From Hirsutella rhossiliensis (taxonomy: Eukaryota > Ascomycota > Sordariomycetes > Hypocreales > Ophiocordycipitaceae), in NCBI RefSeq assembly GCF_020360975.1, contig NW_025408670.1, positions 3,224,001-3,288,000 on the forward strand: a stretch of DNA of 64,000 bases, read 5' to 3'. Position 1 is the first letter of the stretch, and every line of letters begins with the position of its first letter. Shown here one piece after another: positions 10,604 to 22,015 of this stretch. The notes beneath the pieces are model-generated. The model was not told the DNA's origin. It did not search any database and saw only the letters and a list, made by a program, of their open reading frames with translations. The position numbers and the translations under genes were made by a program.

Positions 10604-13357
10604 CTACCTCTGTGACTGTGACTGTGACTGTGAGGAAGGATCCGTCCGACGCGGCGGAGGGCGAGGCACGTAAGGAACGAATTTGTGACCGGCCTGCCTG
10701 CTAGTTTTGTATGGTGCCGTGTCCCTCTGATCCCCTAGCTGCTGGAAATGCTCCGTAGCCGTCTCGTGAGACTGTGCCGGCGGCTGTGCCCACATGAAGC
10801 CGTCGTGATGTGCCTGTGACGAGGAGGCGGTTCTTGCCACTGTGACGGCGCCGGCGCCTGTACGTATACAGGCACAATTGGTGTAGGCGGTGGCATCACA
10901 TAGTATCCCTGACGGCGGCGCCGGCTGTGGAAGTGAGGGCATCGTCGTTTGGTATCCCTGTGACACCAGCGGCACCTGTGGAAGTGAGGGCACCTGTGAT
11001 AACAGCACCGGCGTTGCTGCTGCTTGTGACTTGATGAAATCACCGATCTGCTGGGCAAGATCGTCAACCCGGCTGCTCACGGAAGCAAGTGTATTCGACC
11101 TCTTGTTCATGATAGTGGTGCCTGTGCCCTTCCTCTTCTTCTTTTGCGTCTCTGGTGGCCGTGATACGAGCTCTGGGTTGGCTCTATGCTCCTCTTGCTC
11201 CCAAGCACTAAGGATCCGGCCCGTAGATGCCTCTAGTGGAGGATACCTCGCGTCTACTGTTTCCACGCCGGCGAGGCTGGACAACGTCAGGATCGGCTTC
11301 GTGGTCTGCATCGATATATTGCTGTTGTTCAGGCTGCTAGTAAATTAGTATAGTACTTATGGCTGGAGCAAGATACTTACAGTCACGCCGTAAACCCGCC
11401 AGTGGTTATCAATAAGATGCAATGGTATAAGGGCGGCCGCGTCAGCCTGGATCAAATCGCGGATTGTATGCCGGCAGGGCAGCCCCCATTGCATCGTGAA
11501 AGCACCCGTACAAATCGTAGGCATGCCTCGATTATCGGCAAGCTCAGCCCGGGCTAGCCTAACTTGCCTGAAGATCTGTTTCATCGGCTGCCAGCCAATT
11601 TTTCGGTGCAGTGACTTCATAATCGTCTGCTTGGCCCATTCAACTCTAGCTCTTGCAAACTCGGATTGAAGCTTCTCGCGATGCTTCTTTTGCCGATGGG
11701 TAACGAGCCCTCTGATGTGCTCTTGTAGCTGATGGAGGTCAATGAAGCGGTTGCGTAATCGTGACTTCAACTCGTGATGTGTGCTCTCCACACGGGAAGT
11801 TACCGTAATGTTATAATTTCGGTACTGTTGGATAGCGTAGGTGGAAAACTGGGCACGCCATGGCCAGTAGGTTGTACGGAGGTAATTAACGAGAGCTATA
11901 AGAGGAGCTATTTAGTAAAAGGTTAGAGTAGGAGGGTAGTTAGGGCTAGGGTTACCTGGCTGATCCGAAAACTCTATACAGAGTAGATCCCACTGATCTC
12001 TGCACTCCTCAGCCGTGCGAGCCCTAAAGACTGAAACCCAGGCATCACGGATACCGTCAGCTGTGTGCTCAAAAGTCCGCCTTGGAGCCGGGGGTAGTAT
12101 TGGGTTTCCATCGTCATCTTCACGATCATCTTGTTGCTCAACGCACTGATCTGCCAGTTGTGAGGCATGTTGAATCTGGTAATCAGTGGCACGGTCGATA
12201 GGTCGGTCCTCGTCAATGGCATTATCTGCCTGTATAGGGTCGTCGAGCGCGGCTGCTGCAGCGAGGCGAGTCTCCTGTTCTGGCCTATCTCCGCCAATCT
12301 CGGTGCCATCGAGGGATCCTTCCCACTTCTTCTTGATGTGAAGGATCACGTTCTTCATCATATGCCAAACGCACACTTGTTGTTGCGTTGATGGGAAGAT
12401 AGAGTCAAGGGCGTTCTTCAGGGCGGTATCAAAGTCGGTAATCACAACGCCCGGGTCCGGAATATCAGCCTGCCGACCAGCCTCACGCAACTGTGAGAGG
12501 ATCCATTGGAACGCGCCTTCGTCTTCCTTGGCAGTGAGGCCAAAGCCTACACTGAAGCTCTTGTGTAGCCCTGTTGTGCCAATGATCTGTAGAAGCGGCA
12601 TGTTAAAGCGGTTGACCTTATACGTATTATCCATGATAAGGAGCTCGGGGTTACGCTTCCAGTCAGCAATACAGTCATCGTATGTCCAGAAAAACCTCCA
12701 AACCTTCCCATTAGGGCCACGGTCAACTGCATAGTAGCTGATTTCCCCTTTGCTTTAGCATCTTTGAGTACATCGAGGAAGGCTTGTGTAGATGTAGAGG
12801 CGCCGTAACGGAAGGCACGAAGTTGCAGCTGGATGAAGTGTATATCAGAATCGGTAATAAGGAGCTCAGGATATTCCTGTCGGATAGCATCCACGATATC
12901 CCTGCTCTTGTTATTGACGTTCTTGCTAAGCCCTCGACGAGGCTATGAAGACGCTCGATGCCGAATTTGCGTTGGCTTCGTTGACGGACGATGGGGTTAG
13001 CAATTGGCTCAAATAGAGGTTCGTGGTTATGAGAGCCGTGCTTGATGGTGACTTTGAATGCATTGCAACGTCGGTAGAAGCGGATGTAACAGCGAAAGTC
13101 ACATCCCGACTTCTTGGATGACGTCTTGTATATACCCTCTGCCTCGTCCCAGGGCTATACTGACCACTGTATTCACAGCGGATATTGGCTTCCTTGCGCC
13201 TAGGCTTGCCGGTATTCTTGCTATTTGCAACGACTACGACGTAGCCAAGGAGCTCTTGCGTAGCTTTGAGTGTTTCAAGCGCCTCATCATACGTATCGAA
13301 AGACATCTCCGTGATAGCCTCGGTGCTACTGTTGGTATTGCTTTCGGTCGAATTCAT
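10604..13357 (-). pseudogene. MULE transposase, frameshifted
   Basis: Read on the minus strand, the order is that of a Hop-type transposase. First comes a FAR1-like N-terminus (FDTYDEALETLK...CEYSG...SGCDFRCY...HNHEP). Then comes the MULE catalytic domain (MDNTYKVNRFNMPLL, ITDFDTALKNAL, CVWHMMKN). A SWIM-type zinc motif follows (CTGAFTMQWGLPCRH), and last a low-complexity C-terminal tail. Two introns look normal (about 11886-11934 and 11336-11379, forward coordinates). The frame nevertheless breaks by one base at about 13141-13155, 12924-12935 and 12740-12753, and probably again near 11250. No canonical intron explains these breaks. The copy is therefore probably inactive, unless the breaks are homopolymer sequencing errors, since two of the sites are G or C runs. 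Confidence 0.85.
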
Positions 13358-13524
13358 CGGGACGATTGACTAGACGTGACTATTGCGGTAGGCGGCGGCG
13401 GCGTTGCTGTTGTGTTGAGTCAAGTGGTGATAGCTTCAATTGTTGATGATTGCGAAAATGCAGATGGCGGCCAAAAGGCAGGTGGCTGGGCGGGTGGGCG
13501 GCGGCGATGGTCACGGCAAGCCAG

Positions 13525-13630
13525 GGCGTTGGGAAAGCGCGCGCCAAATTTTGGTGGCGGGGTCTTCTTCCAAATGGGGCTTAGGTCGGGAGTGTATGTT
13601 TGAAAATCAGGAGTGTATGTTTGATTACTC
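13525..13630 (-). repeat. MULE right terminal inverted repeat
   Basis: Mirror copy of 10108-10213. The adjacent TSD copy ATATGAGAC is at 13631-13639. Confidence 0.95.
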
Positions 13631-13639
13631 ATATGAGAC

Positions 13640-15387
13640 ACAGCTGGCCCTGTCGAAATCGAGGACCCGTCCAAGCCTGGTCTTCGTCGTCCTCCGAGGC
13701 CTGTTTCCGAGTGATCTCCTGCATCGCGGTAACGGCCGGGCAGGGAACGAAAGACGTACAGTACAGTACTGTACATACCTTGGTGGATGACGTAAACACA
13801 GGTACTGTACGGTACTGTGAAGCTTTGAAACAAGGGCGCAGGGACGATCCCTTCTGGAAGACCGGGTAGTGAGTTACTCGTCATGCGCAGGCACGCGCAG
13901 TTAAGCTGGCCAAACATTTCGAGTTCCGGAAAGCAAGAGGGGACAGTCTACGGAGTACGGAGTAGCGCAGGCATAATCATCGACTAAGGCGACCAAGCAG
14001 CAGGCCCTCTGCGTCCTTTGCGTTTCGAGGTACTGTACAGTACCGTACGCAAAAGCGGAGATTGGGACCCGAACGACTATGGACAGGAGGCGCCTGCTCA
14101 TTGGAGGGCGGGACGGGAAGTTAATATCGTCGGGATAGGGTTCCTGGCCTGGACGCGGAACCAAGTCAGCCTTCAAGGCTGCCGATGCTGGTCGGGAGAC
14201 GCTCTTGGCGCCACCACCTGCTGCAGGCCACGGGGAGCCGTGGACGGGCGGCACGGAGCGACTCTGCAGACTCTTCCCTGTCGATCGCTGTCTTGCCTCG
14301 CCTTACTCGCAGGCAGTGGGAGTGCGATGCTGTACCGACTCTGTCTGGACCGAGGATTCATGTCAGTTGGTTTCCATGGAGAGGGCAGATCACGGAGATC
14401 CGTCCAGGTACCGATACTTTAGGTGAATCAGCTGCTGCCCAATTATGGAGTACCTACCCAGGTGCAGACTACAGTAGGGACTTACAACGCGCGGCCAGCT
14501 TGGCCTGTCCGGATGCTTTGATGAGTGAAAAATACTTCTTTGCAACACGGTGGCTTGATTCCGAGTGCGCTAGACCCGTACAAATCTCTTCAAGAATTTA
14601 ATCCTAGGCCCTGTCGTCCGTAAATGAGGATTTATTTCTCGACCTCACTTGCATCATGTCGTCTCTTGCCCCGAGGGATCCCTCCCAGGGGCGCAGAGCA
14701 CTGTATTCATACAAGTACAGTACGAAGTACATACATGTACGGATACCTCTGGCCCCCAGGCACAAAGCACTAACCCCAAAAAAGCAGGTCCACTAGCACG
14801 TAGAACGGGGGGGTGACGACAGAGTGAATGGAATTGTGCGCTTCAGAGTTTAGCAGGGTGGGACCACTGACATGCAACACTCTCCACTCTCGTCTCAGAG
14901 GACAAGAAGCGGAGGCGCTGCGCCATTGCCTCGCATCCTCTTTTGGGCCTTCTCGCCATCCATAGATTGACCTGCGTCCATCGTCGACGGCAGCCGAGAG
15001 CCATCACCACCAACCACCTCCAGTGCGTGCAACCCGGGCGGTTCAGGCGCCGTCGTTCGCACCTCAGCATTCCCTGACGCGATACCGCTGCCTTTGTGCC
15101 GACCACCGTTGTGCCGTGTCGTCCGATGCGCCAGACGCCCGCCATTTGCTTTCGATCCTTGGCGGGCTTCGTTAGAGCCAACAAGGCTGTCCTCCCCGAC
15201 ACTCGTTGCTCATTGTCCCTGCCAACGGCGCCCTCATCTCGCCAACGCGCCTCGGCGCTCGCACTCGTCCTCCGTTTCCCATGACGCGACTATCGAGCCC
15301 GCCCTCGCATGCCCAGCCGCCGCCGACGACCACGATAACATAGGTCGCGTCGTCTTGACGCTGCTGGCCTAGAGCCAAGCCGCCGCC
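13640..15387. other. Intergenic: right flank of the MULE and palI upstream region
   Basis: No gene is supported. The region holds GTAC-centred palindromic words (ACAGTACTGTAC near 13760, GGTACTGTACGGTACTG near 13801, GTACTGTACAGTACCGTAC near 14031) and CTACGGAGTACGGAGTAG near 13950. About 15000-15380 is C-rich and pyrimidine-rich, as expected of the palI leader. Confidence 0.5.
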
Positions 15388-17466
15388 ATGTTGCGACCGG
15401 CGACGCCCTTGTCGCTGCTGCTGCTGGCTGCCTTTGGCCTGCTGCTCCTCTCGGCCCTGTCCGTTCCCGTCACCAAGTTTATACCCATGGGATCGTTCAA
15501 GGATGCAAAGTTTGGAGTCTTTGGCTTTTGCAAGGACGGCGGCACTTGCAGCTCCATCGGCGTAGGATACGACACAGGTTTGCTCCCCCCAATCCCCCCC
15601 TTTTCTGCAGCCTCTTGCTAACGTGCACGCCAGAGCAATTGCTCGACAACGACAACCAGGCATTCGACCTGCCCGTCAGCGTTCGCGATACCATTTCCGT
15701 CATTCTCATCGTCCATCCCGTCGCCGCGCTTCTCGCCCTCGCCATGTTCGTCATGGCCGCGGCCTCCCATCTCCACGGCCCGGGCCACTCGGCGAGGTAC
15801 CTCCTCGTCCTCTTCATCTTCATCCTCATCACCTTTCTCATTTGCCTCCTGGCTTTCTTGGTTGACGTTCTCTTGTTCATTCCGCACCTTGCGTGGGGCT
15901 CCTACATGGTTCTCGCCGCCACAATCATCCTGGGCCTGAGTGGTATCGGCTCCTGCGCCATGCGCCGCGCCGTAGTTAGTAGGTTGGCGCACAAGAGGAG
16001 GGTTGAAGAGAATGCCGAGATGAGCGGAGAAAACTACTACACCCGAGAGGTCCAGTCAAAGCCCTCTACTGCCGTCGCGAACCAGCCCACGCTGCCTCTG
16101 GTCAGCGGCGGCAAAGGCGGGATGGACGACAACCTGCCCCAGTTCGCCTCGTTTGAAAACCAAACGAAAGAGGACCGGTCCAGCGACGAACTGACGCAGC
16201 GAACCCACTCGGAGAGGTCGCCAAACGCGGTCCCCTACGGCATGGCAGACTCGGGTCAAGCTGCGTTGAGACGGGCCCCTCCTCCTCGAGATCCGTATGC
16301 CCTCGCGCCCAATGTCCCTCCCAACGTGTATGACAGCCGCCGGGGAGGAGACAAGGGAGCTGGCGGGGGATACAGAGGCCGTGGCGCCCCCGGATACGGA
16401 CGCGGAGGCTCGATGCGAGGCAGAGGAGGATACGGCCAGTCCGACGGGAGAGCAGCGTACGGCCCACCGCCACGCGACATGTACGGAAACAGGGGTGCGC
16501 AAGGGCCGCCCTCGACCTACAACAACGCTGGGCAGTACGATAGGAGGCCGTCGGCCGATGCCATGTATTACGGGCAGCAACCGCCTCAGAGCTCGCTCAG
16601 TCCCGGCTGGTATGCCGAGAAAAATGCCGCGGCGCCCGCGTTCAGGAATGACTATGAAGCGCACAACCCCGGAACCGGCCTCCCGAGGGCCGAATCGCCT
16701 CCGCCATTTCTTGGAAACGACCCCTCAACGGCAGTGGGCCAACCTGTAGAGATGGAAGCGGCACAAGCGGATGCCCCCAACACGGCTGACCAGTACGGCC
16801 AGATGCGAGACAATGACATGGACGTGGCTGGCATGGTCGGTCTGCAACAGGCTCGACCTCGGGCTCGTCATGAAACCATGATGACCGAGGGAAGCAGATA
16901 CAGCACCGACGAGTAAGTTGGGCGAGGTCTCGAGAGCGGCTTTTTGTGCAAAGCGAGGGGCTGATTCCATCTCGACTAGGCCGTATGTCCCGCCCCGCGC
17001 AGCGTGGAACCAGGCCCCGCCGAACCGACCAGGCGCGGATGCCGCTGGACCAAAATCACCGCCCGTAAAGGCCCCCCAGGACGCCAACTACTACGAGGAT
17101 GTGTATGCTCTGTACAGTGGTCCGGAGCACGCAGACAACCAGCCCCGGCCCGCTGCGAACCCCGGGTACGAGGGTGGCCTCGCCCCGACGGGCAGGGCTC
17201 GCAGCCCCTCTGAATCTGAACGTTCAAACTTCACCTCCATCTCCCAGCGGGGAGTCAACCCTCGTTGGAACCCGAAAACCATGCAGGGGCCGCAATACCA
17301 GAACGCGCCGCCCCGTCGTATGGCCCAGCAGCAGAAGCAGCGGCGGCAGGACTTGCTGCTGGACAACCCCGACTTCCAGCTACCTGGCGGCCGCTCCAAG
17401 GGCGGCACACATAGAGCCGGCCCTGGCATGGTGCCCGGCGGGGCCTACCCAACGAGCCCCTTGTAG
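15388..17466 (+). CDS. palI: pH-response regulator PalI/Rim9
   Basis: Three exons, 15388-15577, 15634-16912 and 16980-17466, with introns of 56 and 67 bases, give 651 residues. The N-terminal third is a SUR7/PalI-type four-helix membrane region. It has a signal-anchor-like first segment (LSLLLLAAFGLLLLSAL), a Cys-containing extracellular loop (GVFGFCKDGGTCSSIGVGY), then three more hydrophobic segments within residues about 95-180. The long cytoplasmic tail is Pro/Tyr/Gly-rich with RGG-like repeats (GYRGRGAPGYGRGG). PalI/Rim9 assists the PalH/Rim21 alkaline pH sensor at the plasma membrane, upstream of PacC processing. The exon joins restore GYDTEQLL and STDEPYVPP, which supports both introns. 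The length is close to the 601 residues I recall for Aspergillus PalI. Confidence 0.92.
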
Positions 17467-19447
17467 ACAGGCCGGGACAAGTCCCGCCTAGCCCACACAC
17501 GACATGTACAAGAGTCTTTTTTCTTCTCTACAGGCTCGATTCGATTCGATGAATCCCTTGGCCTGGCTCAACATGGCTGAGCTAAGCCGGGGTCAAACCT
17601 TGGGTGTCATTTGCATACAAGCCACCTGTCACGGTGGTATCTAGTTCTCTTCTAATTAACTGTCGACGTGGTCTCAACGGGCAACTCTACTAGCGAAACT
17701 CTTGTCCAACTCTTTGGGGAAGCTGAATCGGGTGGCCACGCTCCTGCCAGTAACGGGAACACAGCAACCGATCGAGAGAACATGGGCATCAAATTCATGG
17801 ACATTTATTATCCATATGTCTGTGCAGTGTTGACAGGCTTTTTAACGACCTCTGAACATGACGACTTGCCGCATTTAACAGCGATGCGTCACTTTTTTTT
17901 TCCAGTGACGCAAGCACATTCACCAGATTCGAGATCACAAGCATCCTCGGGGACCGCGTTGTCCAGCGAGACAGAGCTAACTTTCTCTCGGCGTATTTGA
18001 GGGGGGCAGACGGTATTTGGAACGGACACAGGCGCGCTCGAACGGGGCCTGCGTTGTGTGAGCGACGGGAAAGAGGCCAAGGTGAGCCGGGCTAGGATAG
18101 TGAATAGTCAGAGCAGGGGCTGAAATAGAAAGCTTGATTATTCTGCGCTTTCTTGGTGCCTGGCGTGAGGCGGTGACGATGAGCATGCTTTTGCGTCGCG
18201 CCCATCAAGGTGGCTGCGTCGGGGACGAAGCAGGGAACGGGAACCGGTGAGTGCAAAGACCCTGAGGCGCTTTGATGAGATTAGCTCGCTGACGGCCTCG
18301 GATGTTGGATAATTCTAGGATAGGCAGGCCTTGGCCGAGGACAAGGCCCAGAGAGGAGCTGGGGAAGCTTCAAGACGTGAGCTCAGCGCGATAAGGGGAT
18401 GACGGTCGGTGGCGCAGCTTAGGCTGAGTGGTCCCGCCGTTCCAGAAGACAGAGTTTGTGCCAAATCTCGCACCCGCCAAATTCTCGTGGCCGCCTGATG
18501 GTGGTGTTTGCGGTGGCTTGGGGTTGGGAGGCTGATGGAGGCCGATCTACCACGGCTCCCCCCCTCTCCTCCCACACTCTCTCTACCTTGGCTATGCGCC
18601 GGCCAAGATTTTCTTTCTTGTTCAACGACGTGTCTGGGGAGCAAGACTCGCTGTGCGAAACTCGAAGCGAGCGGGCTCCTTTGTGGGCGTCCTTTGAACG
18701 AGGTGAGCAGGAGCTGCGCTTTTCTTCTCTTCGCACGCCGCGGCCTTCGAGCCTTATCCTTTGTGCCCGAGTTCAAAGGCGGTGCTGGCTCAGTGGTTTT
18801 GCGGTGCTGTCTGAACTCCGTCTTCCATCGTTCGTTGCCTTCTGCTTGCGCGCGTACACCGTACTTGCCTTTGCGCTCTCTCCTTCTTCCCCTCCCCCCT
18901 CCCACCTCCACCACCACCACCACCACCACCACCACCGCCATTCTTCCCCCCTTTTATTTTCATCGCCTTCTTTTCCTTTAAATCTGGAATTCATCCGTCC
19001 TTCCTCCCCCAAGAATGGGCGGCTCTTTCTCCTCGACTCTGCCTTGCTGGTCATGAAATCGACACCATCGCACTGTCTATTCTCTGCGGATCTGGCGTTG
19101 TAGGGCAAAGACAGGCACGGCAAACGTTCGAGAGGCGACAATTTCTTTGGCGCCCTCACGCCATTCGTTTGGCATATTTTCGCCTCTCGTCCATCCTGTC
19201 GAGCTGGTTCCTCGCCGCTCGCTCCATTCTTTCGTTTTTGTCCGATAGCAACGGGCCTTCGCCTGCTTGCCCGTTTCCCGGTTCTCTCAGCTGTGGGTGA
19301 TGCACAAGCCAAGGAAGGCCTTCGTCGTCGCTAACCCGGACTTTCCTCTAGACCCTCCCTCTCTCTGTCCCTTTGCAGTTGGCAAGCGAAGGCGGCGGCG
19401 GCCCTTTCTTGTCCGTCGAGCCAGGCGAGAGCTCCCGCCGATCGACC
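17467..19447. other. Intergenic and long pyrimidine-rich leader of the next gene
   Basis: There is no convincing coding exon. From about 18870 the plus strand is strongly pyrimidine-rich. TTTGCAG at 19372-19378 looks like a 3' splice site, suggesting an intron in the 5' UTR of the gene starting at 19448. The donor was not identified. Confidence 0.45.
18902..18940 (+). repeat. CCA trinucleotide microsatellite
   Basis: About ten consecutive CCA units lie inside the pyrimidine-rich leader. They are not part of a supported reading frame. Confidence 0.85.
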
Positions 19448-19951
19448 ATGGACAGTCTTTCTTCCACCACGAGCAACTCTCCTCCCCGGGCCTCGACTGC
19501 GCCCTCGTCCGAATCCAAGCAGCCAACCTACACGACGGCTGGAACCATCTACAACCCCAGCTCTGCCTTGCCGCTCCAACCTCCCACCCGCCGCGGCCGC
19601 TCCGCCAAGTGGACTCTGGGCAACCCTCACTCCGAGCTTTCTCTCCTCCCCAAGTCCATCTTGGCTGGCCTGTCCTCAAAGGCCCTCGCCACAAACCCCA
19701 GTGGACGCCCGGCCTCGACCCTGCGGCAGTACACGCCCCTGCAGCAAAACTACGACCGTGCCATCAGTCCCATGAGCGAGCTCGAGCACGCCGCCATCAA
19801 CATGCCCCTCCAGGCGCCCCGTATGCGCTCCGGAAACCTCCCTGCCCCCGTCTCCTTCCTCGTCCCCGACAAGGACGCCGACCAGCAGGACAAGGGCAAA
19901 GCGACGCTCGCCCCCGACCAGCACGCCAACTTGAGCAATGGCGCCGAACAA

Positions 19952-19982
<31 letters not shown>

Positions 19983-21220
19983 ACGACGACGACGTCAGCA
20001 TGAATTACCTGAAGAACATGACGGTCAAATCGCTCAACAATCTGGCTTCGTATCCGAACCCGACCCAGAAGAACGCTCAGAAGGCTCTTCTTGGTAAAAG
20101 GTCCAAGCTTGGCGGCCTCTCCTCGGCCGGTAACTTGGCGTCTCCCTTCTACTTTATGCGCCAGCGGGCCGGCTCCTCCTCTGACAAGCCAAACATCGAC
20201 CTTTGCGGTAAGCGAATGGATCTGCTTCGTCCGGCCCAGATGGATGCTTCGGCAACGCTCGATCACCATTATGCGCCGACACGTTTGCTTCCCATGGTCC
20301 GATCCCCCAGCTCAGTCTCGAGCGTTGAAGGCGACATGGCACCGGCACCGACCACACTTGCTACCGGACCGGGAGCCCCTAGGCCCTTGACTGCTGGACC
20401 GCCAGGTCAACGCCAGTACCGTCCCTCGACTTTCGAGTCCACTTTTAAGGCTCTCCAGTCCAAGCACCAGGGGAATGGACTCTCCAAGGAAGATGCCGAG
20501 GGCTTCGCCATCGCCCACCAGACACTGGCGCAGGCGGGCATCGAGGACATCTCCAGCCTTGGCATGGATTCTCTCGAGCCGCCCGCCGGCGACCCGTCCT
20601 CGGATGAAGACGAGTACTACGACATCACGACCCTTGTGAGGAGTTCCACGGCAGAGGAAGATGGCCCCCGTCGCCCCCGTGTTTTGCCCGTCAGCGAGAT
20701 TGCGCCCGGGCCACCTCAGGACTTATCGCTAGACATGTCCTTGGCTTACTGGCGAAATCCGTCGTCTGCTAATCGTGCACGATACGTCCCAGGCACCGCT
20801 CGCTTGACGGAACAGATGATCAAGACCCGGAACGAGAGGATTGCAAAAGACTGGTTCGCAGCCTCGGACCTGATGGGAATGGAGCACGACGAAGTGTCGC
20901 GGGAATCCAACTACCGTAACCTGCAGTACTCGTATGGCGCGATTGGTGACGGGCGACGTAAGAAACCAAAGGTTGACTATGTCCCCATTGACGTTGCCGA
21001 GGCCGGCCGCACTCCTGTGTCGGAGCACATGAAGCCTCTCCTCAACATGGTCTATGCCACCTTGGTGCGCCACGCCGATGAGCAGGCGCTGGACGGGCCC
21101 TTTCGGCAGTTTGGGACGCCTGACGAGGGCCTCTGCGGCGCGACGGGCGAAGGGAGTGGCTCCGGTTTCGTCCGGCCGATCCAGAAGGGTCCGACCACGG
21201 GGGGATGGAAAGGAAATTAA
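19448..21220 (+). CDS. Conserved fungal protein of unknown function, acidic and Ser/Pro-rich
   Basis: A single exon of 590 codons starts at the ATG in CGACCATGG. I do not recognise a named domain. The first 200 residues are low complexity (Ser, Pro, Thr), then a run of about 15 Asp encoded by mixed GAC/GAT codons. The C-terminal half looks more ordered. It includes DEDEYYDITTLV and a segment with SLAYWRNPSSANRARYVPGT and RNERIAKDWFAASDLMGM, and ends in a Gly-rich tail. The mixed codon use and lack of stops support a real gene, and the upstream acceptor-like site fits a spliced leader. No signal peptide or membrane segment is seen. A nuclear role is possible from composition but not shown. Confidence 0.75.
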
Positions 21221-21690
21221 TATGTCAGAGACGCATATGGCGCTCTGAACAGGGGATTTGCATTCACAGATGGTTGGTTTCAGCTTGGTTGGATGGATCT
21301 TGGTGGTCAAGCAACCATAGTCAACAGCAACAGCACTCGAGGGCTCGTTGCCGACAAGCTACAAGGGCCGCGTTTAAGCCAGAAAGTCTGTATCAATAGA
21401 GGCTACACTCGGTACTCGGTATCACAACACAATTATGTACATGGGCCTCTTTTGTGCTCCGCGGCGAGAATCAAACACATGACGATTTTTGGACTCTTTC
21501 TTGGCCTCGATGCAGGGCTTGTCCATGACTCCATCGTACCGTACAATCGTGACAACAAGCCTCGGCTTTGGTCAGATGAACGATGACAGTAATTCTACTA
21601 TTATAACCGGCCTGTCAGCTTGTTCCATTGTCTGTCTTGGCCAATAGCCAGCAAGGTACGTCTCTATAGCCAGTCCAGCCACCGTCGTCG
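21221..21690. other. Intergenic between convergent genes
   Basis: Short 3' flank region with no gene or RNA seen. Confidence 0.5.
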
Positions 21691-21932
21691 TATTAAAGGC
21701 CCTCTCTCTCTGACCTTGATTCCTCCGCCACCATCTTCTACTCATGAATCTTGTCGCGTATTAAAGGCCCTCTGTCTCTCTGGCCTTGATTCCTCCGCCA
21801 CCGTCGGCCTGCCATGTCGTGTACACAGGCCCCTTTCACTCTCCCCCCTCCCCTTTCTCGATTCTTCCGCCACCAGCTTGTTTGTAAAGGCCCTCTCTCT
21901 CTGACCTGAATTCCTCCGCCACCAGTCTGCCA
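21691..21932 (+). repeat. Imperfect minisatellite, about 70-bp unit, four copies
   Basis: Copies share a core of AAAGGCCCTCTCTCTC, then GACCTTGATTCCTCCGCCACC, starting near 21695, 21763, 21826 (diverged) and 21887. They lie just downstream of the F-box gene stop. Confidence 0.8.
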
Positions 21933-22015
21933 AGCCTCGTACTCTGTCCCAATGGCACTCTGCATATCCCCTCGCGCTGGCAGAGAGCATTCTTCGCCGA
22001 GGCGACTCTCTCTCT

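Larger units (their letters stand above)
10108..13630 (-). mobile_element. Complete Mutator-like element (MULE, Hop-type) with 9-bp TSD
   Basis: The element is 3,523 bp. Both ends carry the same inverted sequence, starting GAGTAATCAAACATACACTC, about 106 bp long with one visible mismatch. The 9 bases outside the left end (10099-10107) and outside the right end (13631-13639) are identical, ATATGAGAC. Nine-base duplications, long TIRs and a FAR1/MULE/SWIM transposase are diagnostic of the Mutator superfamily. The intact TSD and near-identical TIRs suggest a fairly recent insertion. It lies between the UbiB gene and palI. Confidence 0.95.

Noticed and set aside
13750..14060. Repeated GTAC words considered as a CRISPR-like or tandem array
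   Set aside because: Spacing is irregular, units are short, and the DNA is fungal nuclear.
18315..18941. Long minus-strand frame opposite the pyrimidine-rich leader
   Set aside because: It is Arg/Glu low complexity produced by the CT/CCA-rich strand, with no conserved features.
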